A stretch of 34,303 nt of DNA from CAZJNX01 sp964547415 (lineage in GTDB: Bacteria > Pseudomonadota > Alphaproteobacteria > Rhizobiales > Amorphaceae), in NCBI GenBank assembly GCA_964547415.1, contig CAZJNX010000017.1, positions 1 to 34,303 of the forward strand, read 5' to 3'. Numbering within the stretch: the stretch's first letter is position 1; each line of letters starts with the position of its first letter. A program made the translations under genes and the position numbers. Positions 25,552-33,939 of this stretch are shown here, piece by piece. The notes beneath the pieces were generated by a model. The model was not told the origin of the DNA. It ran no database searches and was given only the letters and a program-made list of their open reading frames with translations.

Positions 25552-26367
25552 ATGGCCGATCCACAAGACGCCCCTCGCCCCGCCGCCCCCAGGCGGACGG
25601 CGCCTTCCGCGCTCCGCCGGTACGGGCCGCTCGCGCTCCTGGCGATCGCCGCGGCCCTCGTTTACGCAAGCGGCCTCCACGAGGCGCTCTCCCTCGACCG
25701 GCTGATCCGCGAGCACGAGGCGCTGAAGGCGGCCGTCGCCGAGGACGCGGCCTTCGCCCTCCTCGGCTTCGTCGGCGTCTACGTGGCGACGGTCGCCCTC
25801 TCGATCCCCGGGGCGAGCCTCCTCACCATCCTCGGCGGCTTCCTGTTCGGCTGGCTCGTGGGCGGCCTCGTCACCGTCGTCGCGGCGACGGCGGGGGCCA
25901 CCGTCATCTTCCTCGTCGCCCGCAGCGCCATCGGCGCGCCGCTGCGCAGCCGCGCGGGCCCGTTCCTGACGCGCCTGTCGGACGGATTCCGGGAAGACGC
26001 CATGAGCTATCTCCTGTTCCTGCGCCTCGTGCCGCTGTTTCCCTTCTGGCTCGTCAACATCGCCCCGGCCATCTTCGACGTGCCGCTGAGGACCTACCTG
26101 ATCGCCTCGTTCGTCGGCATGATCCCGGGGACCTTCGCCTACACGCTCGTCGGGGCGGGCCTCACCAGCCTGATCGAGGCGCAGGAGCGGGCCGACCCCG
26201 GGTGCGCTGCCCGCGGCACCTGCCAGATCGACCCGTCCGCCCTCCTCACCCCCACCATGATCGCCGCCTTCGTGGCGCTCGGGCTCGTCTCCCTCGTGCC
26301 CGTCGCCGTGAAGCGCATCCGCCGCGCCCGCGCCGGGCGGACGGCACCGAGGGAGAGCCGCCCGTGA
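25552..26367 (+). CDS. TVP38/TMEM64 (VTT domain) family membrane protein
   Basis: 271 residues with about six hydrophobic segments. Family landmarks are the first helix after SALRRYGPLALLAIAAALV, the VTT-domain stretch ALSIPGASLLTILGGFLFG, the conserved LLFLRLVPLFPFWLVN, and GMIPGTFAYTLVGAGL. These proteins (related to DedA) sit in the inner membrane, and several members scramble or transport lipids; the bacterial role is not settled. Its TGA overlaps the GTG of the next gene (GTGA), so it is translationally coupled to a mercuric-reductase-like flavoprotein. Confidence 0.92.
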   Translation: MADPQDAPRPAAPRRTAPSALRRYGPLALLAIAAALVYASGLHEALSLDRLIREHEALKAAVAEDAAFALLGFVGVYVATVALSIPGASLLTILGGFLFGWLVGGLVTVVAATAGATVIFLVARSAIGAPLRSRAGPFLTRLSDGFREDAMSYLLFLRLVPLFPFWLVNIAPAIFDVPLRTYLIASFVGMIPGTFAYTLVGAGLTSLIEAQERADPGCAARGTCQIDPSALLTPTMIAAFVALGLVSLVPVAVKRIRRARAGRTAPRESRP

Positions 26368-27782
26368 CGGAGCGCATCAGAGCCGACATCTGCGTGATCG
26401 GCGCCGGCTCGGGCGGGCTCACCGTGGCGGCCGCCGCGGCGAGCTTCGGCGTCCGCGTCGTCCTCGTGGAGCGGGGCCGCATGGGCGGGGACTGCCTCAA
26501 CGTGGGCTGCGTGCCGTCGAAGGCGCTGATCGCCGCCGCCCGCCACGCCGCGGTCGTGCGCGAGGCCGCCCGCTTCGGCGTCGACGCGGGCGAGCCCACC
26601 ATCGACTACGCCCGCGTGGCGGCCCACGTGGCGGACACGATCGCGGCCATCGCCCCCCACGATTCGGTGGAGCGGTTCGAGGGCCTCGGGGTCACGGTCC
26701 TGAAGGAGACCGCCCGCTTCCTCGACGGGTCCACCATCGAGGCGGGCGGGCGCCGCATCACGGCCCGCCGCTTCGTGATCGCCACGGGCTCGGCCCCCGC
26801 CATCCCGCCGATCCCGGGGCTCGAGGGGCCGGACATCCTCACCAACGAGAGCGTGTTCGACCTCTCGGCCCTCCCCGAAACCCTCGCCGTCGTCGGCGGC
26901 GGGCCGATCGGTGCGGAGCTCGGCCAGGCCTTCCGCCGCCTCGGCACGCAGGTCACCATCCTCGAGCAGGGCCGCTTCCTGGCGCGCGAGGACCGGGACC
27001 TCGCCGACGTCGTCCGCCGCCGCCTCGCCGCCGAGGGGGTCGCGATCCGCGAAGGCGCGGCGGTGGAGGCCGCCCGCCGCGACGGCGGGGAAACGGCGCT
27101 CGCCCTGTCCGGCGGCGAGACGGTGAAGGCGGCCCGCGTTCTCGTGGCCGCGGGGCGCACGCCGGTGGTGGCCGACCTCGACCTTGCCGTCGCGGGGGTG
27201 GACCTCGGGACCGACGGCATCCGCGTCGACCGGCGGATGCGCACCACGAACCCGCGGATCTTCGCCATCGGCGACGTCACCGGCGGCCCCCGCTTCACCC
27301 ACGTGTCGGGCCACCAGGCGAGCCTCGTCGTCCGCCAGATCCTGTTTCGTCTGCCCGCCGCCTTCGACGCCGCCCGCATGCCGCGGGCGACCTACACCGC
27401 CCCCGAGCTCGGCCAGGTGGGCCTCACCGCCGCCGAGGCCCGCGCGCGCCACGGCGACAGGGCGAGCGTCCACGACGTGCCCCTCGCCGCCAACGACCGG
27501 GCGCGCACCGAAGGGGAGACGGACGGCTTCCTGCGCCTCGTGGCGGACGGGCGCGGGCGGATCGTGGGCGCGGGCGCGGTCGCGCCCCACGCGGGCGAGC
27601 TCGTGGCCATGCTCTCCCTCGCGCTGGCGGGCAAGGTGCGGATGGCGACGCTGGCGAGCTTCGTCGCGCCCTACCCCACCTATGCCGAGCTCGCGAAGGC
27701 CGCGGCGGTCGATTACTACAAGACCAAATTGACGGGGCCGACGCTCGGCCGCATTGTTCGGCTGATCCAGCGCATCGGGTAG
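26364..27782 (+). CDS. FAD/NAD(P)-dependent pyridine nucleotide-disulfide oxidoreductase, mercuric-reductase-like
   Basis: 472 residues from a GTG overlapping the VTT gene stop. The layout matches class I flavoprotein disulfide reductases: FAD GAGSGG (13-18), redox disulfide Cys44/Cys49 in GGDCLNVGCVPSK, NAD(P) site VVGGGPIGAELGQ, FAIGDV, and the C-terminal dimer domain. The usual active-site His before Pro-Thr (HPT) is Tyr437 (APYPTYAE), while Glu442 stays, so it is unlikely to act as ordinary dihydrolipoyl dehydrogenase or supply E3 to the upstream E1/E2. This Tyr variant occurs among mercuric-reductase-like relatives linked to VTT proteins. The C-terminal LGRIVRLIQ helix may contact the membrane. 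Exact substrate unknown. Confidence 0.9.
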   Translation: MTERIRADICVIGAGSGGLTVAAAAASFGVRVVLVERGRMGGDCLNVGCVPSKALIAAARHAAVVREAARFGVDAGEPTIDYARVAAHVADTIAAIAPHDSVERFEGLGVTVLKETARFLDGSTIEAGGRRITARRFVIATGSAPAIPPIPGLEGPDILTNESVFDLSALPETLAVVGGGPIGAELGQAFRRLGTQVTILEQGRFLAREDRDLADVVRRRLAAEGVAIREGAAVEAARRDGGETALALSGGETVKAARVLVAAGRTPVVADLDLAVAGVDLGTDGIRVDRRMRTTNPRIFAIGDVTGGPRFTHVSGHQASLVVRQILFRLPAAFDAARMPRATYTAPELGQVGLTAAEARARHGDRASVHDVPLAANDRARTEGETDGFLRLVADGRGRIVGAGAVAPHAGELVAMLSLALAGKVRMATLASFVAPYPTYAELAKAAAVDYYKTKLTGPTLGRIVRLIQRIG

Positions 27783-27861
27783 CCGGGTTCGCCGCCCCGC
27801 GCGCCGGACGGGTTTCGGACAGGGGCGGCGGCCGAGGCCGCGAGCGGGCGGTGCGGGACGG

Positions 27862-29388
27862 ATGCGCGAGCTCCACGCCGACGACGGGGACATCGACGAG
27901 CCGATCCTCGAGGCCGGGGACGCGGACGAGGGCGCCTTGCCGCCCGCGCCCGATCCGCTGCCCGCCGCCCCCGTTTCCCGTCGCGGGGGGCTGTCGGTCA
28001 AGCTCCTGCTCCTCACCATCGTCTTCGTGATGGTGAGCGAGGTGCTGATCTACGTCCCCTCCATCGCCAACTACCGCAACACCTGGCTGAAGGAGGCGCA
28101 CACCACCGCCTCGGTCGCCGCCGCCATCCTGGCGGAGGGGCAGGACGTGCCGCCCGCCCTCACCCAGCGCCTCCTCGAGGCGACCGACACCATCGCCATC
28201 TCCCACAAGGAGGGGAACCGCCGCCGCCTCCTCGCCCTCGAGGCCCCGCCCCAGTCGGTGGACGACCACGTGGACCTCGACGCGGTCTCCCTCGTGGGTT
28301 CCGTGCTCGCCGCCTTCGAGACGCTCGCCGCCCCGCCCGGACGCATCCTGCGCGTCACCGGCATGCCGCCGGGCTACGACGAGGAGGTGGAGGTCATCCT
28401 CTCCGAGGCACCGCTGAAGGCGGCGATGCTCGCCTACTCCCGCAACATCCTCTTGTTGTCACTGGTGATCTCGGTCCTGACGGCGACCTGCGTCTACTTC
28501 GCGCTGCGCTGGCTGTTCGTGAAGCCGATCCGGCGCCTCACCGACGCCTTCGAGTGCTTCGCCGAGGACCCGGAGAACCCGGAGTGCATCGTCGTCCCCT
28601 CCGGCCGGAAGGACGAGCTGGGCGAGGCGGAGCTGCGCCTGCGCGCCATGCAGGAACAGCTCGCCGGCACCATCCACGAGCGGCGTCGCCTCGCCGACCT
28701 CGGCCTCGCCGTCTCCAAGATCAACCACGACCTCAGGAACCTCCTCGCCTCGGCCCAGCTCTTCTCCGACCGCCTCGCGAGCCTGCCGGACCCCACGGTC
28801 CAGCGCCTCGTGCCGAAGATCCTGCGCGCCCTCGACCGGGCGGTCGGCTACACCTCCTCCGTCATGTCCTACGGCCGCGCCGGCGAGGCCCCGCCCGCCC
28901 GCCGGATCGTGGCCCTCGGCCGCCTCGTGGACGACGTGGGCGAGATCCTGGGCCTGCCCCACCACCCGGTGGTCGACTTCCAGAACCTCGTGCCCCCCGG
29001 CCTCGAGGTGGACGCGGACCCCGACCAGCTCTACCGGGTGCTCATGAACCTCGCCCGCAACGCCATGGAGGCGCTCGAGGCGGACGAGCACGAGGCGGTG
29101 GTCCAGCGCCTCACGGTGAGCGCGGAACGCACCGGCAGCGTCGTCACCATCGAGGTGGCGGACACGGGGCCAGGCGTTCCCGACCACGTGCGCGACCAGC
29201 TGTTCCTGCCCTTCCAGGGCTCGGCCCGGAAAGGGGGCACGGGCCTCGGCCTCGCCATCGCGGCCGAGCTCGTGCGCGCCCACGGCGGGGCGATCGAGCT
29301 CGTGGACGCGCCCGCGGGCGCCAGCTTCCTGATCACCCTGCCCGACCGGCCGGTGGACCTGTCGGCCCGGCGCGCCGCCGCCCGCTGA
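27862..29388 (+). CDS. Sensor histidine kinase, HAMP type, orphan
   Basis: 508 residues. An acidic, Pro-rich N-terminus (1-40) precedes the first membrane helix (about 46-67). A periplasmic segment (68-190) is followed by a second helix (about 193-217), a HAMP region (218-272) and the dimerisation helix with His289 in KINHDLRNLL. The catalytic domain has N-box NLARNAMEAL, DTGPGVPD and a GGTGLGLAIA G2 box. All kinase motifs are intact. HDLRN, with Asp after the His, is a known variant of the H-box. No response regulator gene is adjacent, so its partner is elsewhere. It starts at ATG 27862 after GGGACGG. The upstream gap of 80 bases could hold its promoter. Confidence 0.92.
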   Translation: MRELHADDGDIDEPILEAGDADEGALPPAPDPLPAAPVSRRGGLSVKLLLLTIVFVMVSEVLIYVPSIANYRNTWLKEAHTTASVAAAILAEGQDVPPALTQRLLEATDTIAISHKEGNRRRLLALEAPPQSVDDHVDLDAVSLVGSVLAAFETLAAPPGRILRVTGMPPGYDEEVEVILSEAPLKAAMLAYSRNILLLSLVISVLTATCVYFALRWLFVKPIRRLTDAFECFAEDPENPECIVVPSGRKDELGEAELRLRAMQEQLAGTIHERRRLADLGLAVSKINHDLRNLLASAQLFSDRLASLPDPTVQRLVPKILRALDRAVGYTSSVMSYGRAGEAPPARRIVALGRLVDDVGEILGLPHHPVVDFQNLVPPGLEVDADPDQLYRVLMNLARNAMEALEADEHEAVVQRLTVSAERTGSVVTIEVADTGPGVPDHVRDQLFLPFQGSARKGGTGLGLAIAAELVRAHGGAIELVDAPAGASFLITLPDRPVDLSARRAAAR

Positions 29389-29419
29389 GCGGCCATGCGC
29401 GCGCCAGCGCCGCCGGCGA

Positions 29420-29448
29420 TTGCTTTTCCGCCGCGCCTCCCCTATTGA
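29420..29448 (+). promoter_or_regulatory. Possible promoter upstream of rplY
   Basis: TTGCTT (29420-29425) and TATTGA (29443-29448) are 17 bases apart in a locally less GC-rich stretch after the sensor kinase. Transcription would begin near 29455, giving about 180 bases of leader before rplY, or a transcript of about 140 bases ending at the hairpin 29571-29593. Confidence 0.4.
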
Positions 29449-29570
29449 ACGGGGCCGGCTCGACACCCCTGGAGGAGAGCCGCCTTCCGCACGAAGAGCC
29501 CGCGCGCGCCCGACGGTCGGCCGACAAGTCCCCGTCCCGCACGGCGGGCCTTTGGTGCGGACCCTGCGCG

Positions 29571-29593
29571 AGGCCGCCTCGGCGGCCTTTTTT
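29571..29593 (+). terminator. Rho-independent terminator or attenuator before rplY
   Basis: AGGCCGC (29571-29577), tetraloop CTCG, GCGGCCT (29582-29588) is a perfect 7-bp stem directly followed by T residues (29588-29593). This is the only textbook terminator seen here. It lies 43 bases before the rplY start, so it may end the sensor kinase message, end a small RNA, or attenuate rplY. Confidence 0.75.
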
Positions 29594-29636
29594 CGTTGGA
29601 ACGCCGGGCCCGAGGGGCCCCGAGGAGTGAGAGACA

Positions 29637-30308
29637 ATGGCCGAAGGCTTCACGCTTTCCGCCACGGCGCGCGAGCGGGTGGGCAAGGGGGCCGCCCGTC
29701 AGCTTCGCCGTGAAGGCATGATTCCCGCCGTCATCTACGGCGGCAAGCAGCCGCCGCTGCCGATCGCCATCCCCTACAAGGAAACCTTCCTGCGCCTCCA
29801 CCAGGGCGGCTTCCTGACCAACATCTGGACGATCGACGTGGGCGGCCAGAAGGTGAAGGCGCTCGCGCGTGACTACCAGCTCGAGCCGGTGCGGGACTTC
29901 CTCGTCCACGTGGACTTCCTGCGGGTGTCGGCCGACACCCGCGCCACCGTCGAGGTGCCGATCCACTTCATCAACGAGGACACGGCGACGGCCCTGCGCG
30001 AGGGCGCCGTGCTCGAGGTGGTGAGCCACACCGTCCCCCTCGACTGCCCGGCCGCCGAGATCCCGGATGCCGTCGAGGTGGACCTCGCGGGCCTCGAGAT
30101 GGGCGCCACCATCATGGCGCGGGACATCCCGCTGCCCGCCGGCATCGAGCTCGGCGCCGGGGCGGAGGAACTCGTCGTCGCCACGGTGACGGCGCCGACC
30201 GTCACCCCGGCCGAGGAGGAAGAGGCCGAGGCGGAAGCCGAAGCCGAGCCCGCCGAGGGCGAAGGCGAGGGCGAGGCCGGCGGCGAGGAGGAAGGCGGCA
30301 ACGCCTGA
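29637..30308 (+). CDS. rplY: 50S ribosomal protein L25 (CTC/TL5 form)
   Basis: 223 residues. L25 binds 5S rRNA in the large subunit. The N-terminal domain shows LSATARERVGKGAARQLRR and MIPAVIYGGKQ, followed by DYQLEPVRDFLVHVDFLRVS and the second, CTC-type beta domain ending near VTAPTVTP. The last 35 residues are a Glu/Ala/Gly tail. The long form with a second domain is typical of alphaproteobacteria; short E. coli L25 lacks it. GAGTGAGAGACA before ATG 29637 is the ribosome binding site. The next gene is pth, 84 bases on. Confidence 0.97.
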   Translation: MAEGFTLSATARERVGKGAARQLRREGMIPAVIYGGKQPPLPIAIPYKETFLRLHQGGFLTNIWTIDVGGQKVKALARDYQLEPVRDFLVHVDFLRVSADTRATVEVPIHFINEDTATALREGAVLEVVSHTVPLDCPAAEIPDAVEVDLAGLEMGATIMARDIPLPAGIELGAGAEELVVATVTAPTVTPAEEEEAEAEAEAEPAEGEGEGEAGGEEEGGNA

Positions 30309-30392
30309 CGCGCCGGCGGGGCGGCGCCACCGGGACGCCCGGCGGCCCGTTCGCCAGCGGCCCCGCGCGGCCGAGCCGAGGGAGGACGCGCC

Positions 30393-31157
30393 ATGGCACG
30401 GCTCATCGTCGGGCTCGGCAACCCGGGGGCCGAGCACGCCGGCAACCGGCACAACATCGGCTTCATGGCGGTGGAACGCATCCACGACCGCCACGGCTTC
30501 CCGCCGTGGCGGACGAAGTTCCGCGCCGAGGTGTCGGACGGGACGCTCGGCGGGGTGCGCGTCACCCTGATGAAGCCGATGACCTACATGAACCTGTCCG
30601 GCGAATCCGTCGGCGAGGCGGCACGCTTCTTCAAGGTGGACCCGGCGGACGTCGTCGTCGTCCACGACGAGATCGACCTTCTCCCCGGCCGCTTCCGCGT
30701 GAAGACGGGCGGGGGGAGCGGCGGTCACAACGGCCTCAGGTCCATCACCAGCCACATCGGCGACGGCTACCGGCGGCTGCGCCTCGGCGTCGGCCACCCG
30801 GGCGCGAAGGACGCCGTGCCCCGCTACGTCCTCAAGGATTTCGCCAAGGCCGACGCGGACTGGCTGGAGCCGCTGCTCGACGCCGTCGCGGCCGAGGCTC
30901 CTCTCCTCGCCGGGGATCAGGATTCGACGTTCGCCAACCGCGTCCACCTCGCCCTCGGCGGGGGCCGGAAGAAGGCGGACGGGCCGAAGGCGGGCAGGAA
31001 GCCGCAGAAGGCGAAGGCCGAGGCACCGGCGGCGGGCGCACCGGACGAGGCGGGCGAGGCGCCCACCGCGGCGCCGGCGCGGCCCGCGCCCGCCGCGCCC
31101 GCGGCGGAGGAGAGTTCGCCGTTCGCGGCGCTGAAGCGGCTGATCCGCCGGCCCTGA
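30393..31157 (+). CDS. pth: Peptidyl-tRNA hydrolase
   Basis: 254 residues. It releases peptides from dropped-off peptidyl-tRNAs. The catalytic and binding residues are present: Asn10 (GLGNPG), His20 (NRHNIGF), Asn67 (MTYMNLSG), Asp92 (VHDEIDL) and Asn113 (GHNGLRS). The core spans about residues 1-190; residues about 195-254 are an Ala/Pro/Lys-rich extension, ending in a short Arg-rich helix, that is absent from E. coli Pth. Start ATG 30393 follows GAGGGAGGACGC. It lies between rplY and ychF, as in many alphaproteobacteria. Confidence 0.97.
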   Translation: MARLIVGLGNPGAEHAGNRHNIGFMAVERIHDRHGFPPWRTKFRAEVSDGTLGGVRVTLMKPMTYMNLSGESVGEAARFFKVDPADVVVVHDEIDLLPGRFRVKTGGGSGGHNGLRSITSHIGDGYRRLRLGVGHPGAKDAVPRYVLKDFAKADADWLEPLLDAVAAEAPLLAGDQDSTFANRVHLALGGGRKKADGPKAGRKPQKAKAEAPAAGAPDEAGEAPTAAPARPAPAAPAAEESSPFAALKRLIRRP

Positions 31158-31232
31158 GACGGCCGGCGGCACCATTCCGGACGCCCCTGCCCGCGGGAAA
31201 CGGCGCGCGGCGGGGCGAAGCGAGGGACGACC

Positions 31233-32330
31233 ATGGGCTTCAAGTGCGGCATCGTCGGCCTGCCGAACGTCGGCAAGTCGACGCTCTTCAACGCGCTCAC
31301 GAAGACGGCGGCCGCCCAGGCCGCCAACTACCCCTTCTGCACCATCGAGCCGAACACCGGCGAGGTCGCCGTGCCCGACCCGCGCCTTTCCGAGATCGCG
31401 GCGATCGCAAAATCCGCCCAGGTGGTGCCCGCCCGGCTCACCTTCGTGGACATCGCCGGCCTCGTCGCGGGCGCGTCCACGGGCGAGGGGCTCGGCAACC
31501 AGTTCCTCGCCAACATCCGCGAGGTGGACGCCATCGCCCACGTCCTGCGCTGCTTCGAGGACGACGACATCACCCACGTGGCGGGCGGGGTCGACCCGGT
31601 GGCGGACGCCGAGACGGTCGAGACCGAGCTGATGCTCGCCGACCTCGAGAGCCTGGAACGCCGCGCCCTGCCGCTGCGCAAGAAGGCCCAGTCCGGCGAC
31701 AAGGAGGCGAAGGCGGACGTCGCCCTCATGGACGCGGCGCTCGAGCTCCTGAAGGCGGGCAAGCCCGCCCGCCTCCTCGAGGTCTCCCCGGAGGAGGACA
31801 AGCGCTTTCGCATGCTGAACCTCCTTACCGCCAAGCCCGTCCTCTACGTCCTCAACGTGGACGAGGCCTCGGCGGCCACCGGCAACGCCCTGTCGCGGAA
31901 GGCCGCCGCCATGGCCGAGGAGAAGGGGGCGGAATGGGTCGTCATCTCCGCGGCGATCGAGGCGGAGGTGGCCCAGCTGCCCGACGGGGAGGCGCGGGAG
32001 TACCTCGCCGCGCTCGGCCTGGAAGAGCCCGGCCTCGACCGGCTGATCCGGGCGGGCTACCGCCTCCTCGGCCTCATCACCTTCTTCACGGCGGGTCCGA
32101 AGGAGGCGCGGGCCTGGACGATCCCCGCCGGCAGCCGCGCGCCCCAGGCCGCGGGCCGCATCCACACCGACTTCGAGCGCGGCTTCATCCGCGCCCAGAC
32201 CATCGCCTACGACGATTACGTCGCCCTCGGCGGCGAGCAGGCGGCCAAGGAGGCCGGCAAGGCGCGCGACGAGGGCAAGGAGTACGTGGTCGCCGACGGC
32301 GACGTCATCCTGTACAAGTTCGCCACGTGA
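31233..32330 (+). CDS. ychF: Redox-regulated ATPase YchF (OLA1 family)
   Basis: 365 residues. The Walker A is GLPNVGKSTLFNAL at the N-terminus; FVDIAGLVAGAS is the G3 region, and YVLNVDE carries the NxxE signature that makes YchF prefer ATP over GTP. The C-terminal TGS domain (about 280-365) has LGLITFFTAGPKEARAW and ends VILYKFAT. It is ribosome-associated. ATG 31233 follows GAGGGACGACC. The stop overlaps the next GTG (GTGA), so the MaoC-like protein is translated with it. Confidence 0.97.
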   Translation: MGFKCGIVGLPNVGKSTLFNALTKTAAAQAANYPFCTIEPNTGEVAVPDPRLSEIAAIAKSAQVVPARLTFVDIAGLVAGASTGEGLGNQFLANIREVDAIAHVLRCFEDDDITHVAGGVDPVADAETVETELMLADLESLERRALPLRKKAQSGDKEAKADVALMDAALELLKAGKPARLLEVSPEEDKRFRMLNLLTAKPVLYVLNVDEASAATGNALSRKAAAMAEEKGAEWVVISAAIEAEVAQLPDGEAREYLAALGLEEPGLDRLIRAGYRLLGLITFFTAGPKEARAWTIPAGSRAPQAAGRIHTDFERGFIRAQTIAYDDYVALGGEQAAKEAGKARDEGKEYVVADGDVILYKFAT

Positions 32331-32833
32331 CCGGGCGCCTCCCCCCGACGGCGCCGGAGGCGGGCCTTCCGGGCTTCGAGACCTTCCGCCACCTTCAGGA
32401 TTTCCTGCCGGGCGAGGTCTTCCCCCTCGGCGCCCTCCCCTTCGACCGGGACGGCATCGTCGCCTTTGCCGCGGACTTCGACCCCCAACCCTTCCATCTC
32501 GACGAGGAGGCGGGGCGGCGCTCCATCCTCGGCACCCTCGCCGCCTCGGGCTGGCACGTGATCGCGGCCCTCAATGGCCTCCTCGCCCGCGCCCTCCTCG
32601 AGTATTCGACCGCCACCGGCGTCCTGTCCGTCCCCGAGGTGAAGTGGCTGCGGCCCGTTCCGCCGGGCGCGTGCCTCGCCGTTCTCGCCGAGGTGGTCCG
32701 GGTGACGCCGCCGGCGGACGGGGCGGCCGAAGGCGTCGTCGCCTTCCGCCTCCTCGCGCACGCGGACGGGGAAAGGGCGGCGGAGATGACGGTGGAGGTC
32801 GCCGTCGCCCCGTTCGAAGCGGGGGCGGGGTGA
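32327..32833 (+). CDS. MaoC-like hotdog-fold dehydratase, catalytic half
   Basis: 168 residues from a GTG overlapping the ychF stop. The hydratase-2 motif is visible: AFAADFDPQPFHLDEEAG with Asp52 and His57 (D-x4-H), the catalytic pair of (R)-specific enoyl-CoA hydratases, followed by GTLAASGWHV. Such proteins hydrate or dehydrate acyl-CoA or related thioesters. The next gene starts at the last base of its stop (TGATG) and is a second, incomplete hotdog protein, so the two may form a heteromeric double hotdog. The substrate is unknown. Confidence 0.85.
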   Translation: MTGRLPPTAPEAGLPGFETFRHLQDFLPGEVFPLGALPFDRDGIVAFAADFDPQPFHLDEEAGRRSILGTLAASGWHVIAALNGLLARALLEYSTATGVLSVPEVKWLRPVPPGACLAVLAEVVRVTPPADGAAEGVVAFRLLAHADGERAAEMTVEVAVAPFEAGAG

Positions 32834-33288
32834 TGCTGTTCCTCGAAGACCTCGTCCCGGGCGAGGAGATCCCCATCGGCCGCCACGTCTTCGGCGAGGA
32901 GGAGACCCGCACGTTCGCCGACGCGTGGGACCCGCTCGCCCGGGCGGCGCGGGCGGGCGAGCGGACGGCGGTCTCCGGCATCCACCTGGGCGCGACGTGG
33001 ATGGGGATGTGGGCCCGTTACATGGCGCGGGCCGCCGAGACGGCCGCGGACCCGCGCCTGAAGGAGGGCATCGGCGGTCCGGCGCCGGGGATCGAGGGCC
33101 TCGTCTTTCCCGTTCCCTGTCCGGTGGGCGAGCCGGTGGACTTCTTCACGCGCGTCCTCGAGAAGCGCGCCTCGGCGAGCCGCCCGGGCTGGGGCCTCGC
33201 CCGCCGGGAGAACGCGGCGCGGCTCGCCGGCGGGCAGACGGTGATGCGCTTTCAGGCGACGGCGTTCGTGCGCCGCCGCCCGGACTGA
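32833..33288 (+). CDS. MaoC-like hotdog protein lacking the catalytic His
   Basis: 151 residues, ATG 32833 overlapping the preceding stop. It has the early hotdog features (LEDLVPGEEIPIGRHVFGEE, FADAWDP) and a C-terminal GGQTVMRFQATAFV strand. Where the neighbour has Asp52-x4-His57, this protein has Asp33-x4-Ala38, so the catalytic His is missing. Probably it is the structural partner of the upstream dehydratase, as in double-hotdog MaoC pairs. Assignment to the MaoC family rests on fold pattern and position. Confidence 0.75.
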   Translation: MLFLEDLVPGEEIPIGRHVFGEEETRTFADAWDPLARAARAGERTAVSGIHLGATWMGMWARYMARAAETAADPRLKEGIGGPAPGIEGLVFPVPCPVGEPVDFFTRVLEKRASASRPGWGLARRENAARLAGGQTVMRFQATAFVRRRPD

Positions 33289-33330
33289 CCGGGCGGAACG
33301 GCGCCAGCGCGCGAGGCAAGGGGAAGGACC

Positions 33331-33939
33331 GTGTTCGACTGGATCACAGGCATCATGGGCGATCTCGGCTATTTCGGGATCGCGTTCCTCATGTTCGCCG
33401 AGAACGTCTTCCCGCCGATCCCGTCCGAGCTCATCATGCCGCTCGCGGGCTTTTCGGCGGCGAGCGGCGAGATGTCCCTTTTCCTCGTGATCGTGGCGGG
33501 GTCCATCGGGTCGCTGGCGGGCGCGGTGTTCTGGTACTACGTGGGCGCCCTCGTGGGGGAGCGGCGGCTGAAGCGCTGGTCCGAGCGGCACGGGCGCTGG
33601 CTCACCCTGTCGCCGGACGAGGTGGACGAGGCATCCGCCTGGTTCGCCCGCCACGGCGGCAAGGCGGTCTTCTTCGGCCGCCTCGTGCCGGCGGTGCGCA
33701 CGCTGATCTCCGTGCCGGCCGGCATCTCCGCGATGCCCATGGGCCGCTTCCTCGCCTACTCGACGGCCGGCACCATCCTGTGGACCACCTTCCTCGCCCT
33801 CGCGGGCTATTTCCTGGAATCCCAGTACGCGGCGGTGGAGGGCTGGGTGAACCCGGTCTCCAACGTGGTCGTGATCGGGCTCCTCGCCTGGTACGTCTGG
33901 CGGGTGGCGACGTTCGGCCGCCGGACCTCCCGCAGCTGA
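33331..33939 (+). CDS. DedA family membrane protein
   Basis: 202 residues from GTG 33331, preceded by GGGGAAGGACC. The DedA/VTT signature is plain: AFLMFAENVFPPIPSELIMP with the conserved Glu and Pro, GSIGSLAGAVFWYYVG, the loop FARHGGKAVFFGRLVPAVRT with the functionally important Arg residues, and SVPAGISAMPMGRFL. Members are inner-membrane proteins implicated in membrane homeostasis and lipid flipping (for example undecaprenyl phosphate in some species). The window thus has two distinct VTT-type proteins, this and the TVP38 protein at 25552. Function of this copy is not certain. Confidence 0.93.
   Translation: MFDWITGIMGDLGYFGIAFLMFAENVFPPIPSELIMPLAGFSAASGEMSLFLVIVAGSIGSLAGAVFWYYVGALVGERRLKRWSERHGRWLTLSPDEVDEASAWFARHGGKAVFFGRLVPAVRTLISVPAGISAMPMGRFLAYSTAGTILWTTFLALAGYFLESQYAAVEGWVNPVSNVVVIGLLAWYVWRVATFGRRTSRS

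Noticed and set aside
26364..27782. Annotation as dihydrolipoyl dehydrogenase (E3) for the upstream E1/E2 complex
   Set aside because: The active-site His of the HPT motif is Tyr437 and the gene is coupled to a VTT protein on a separate unit with rpmH between.
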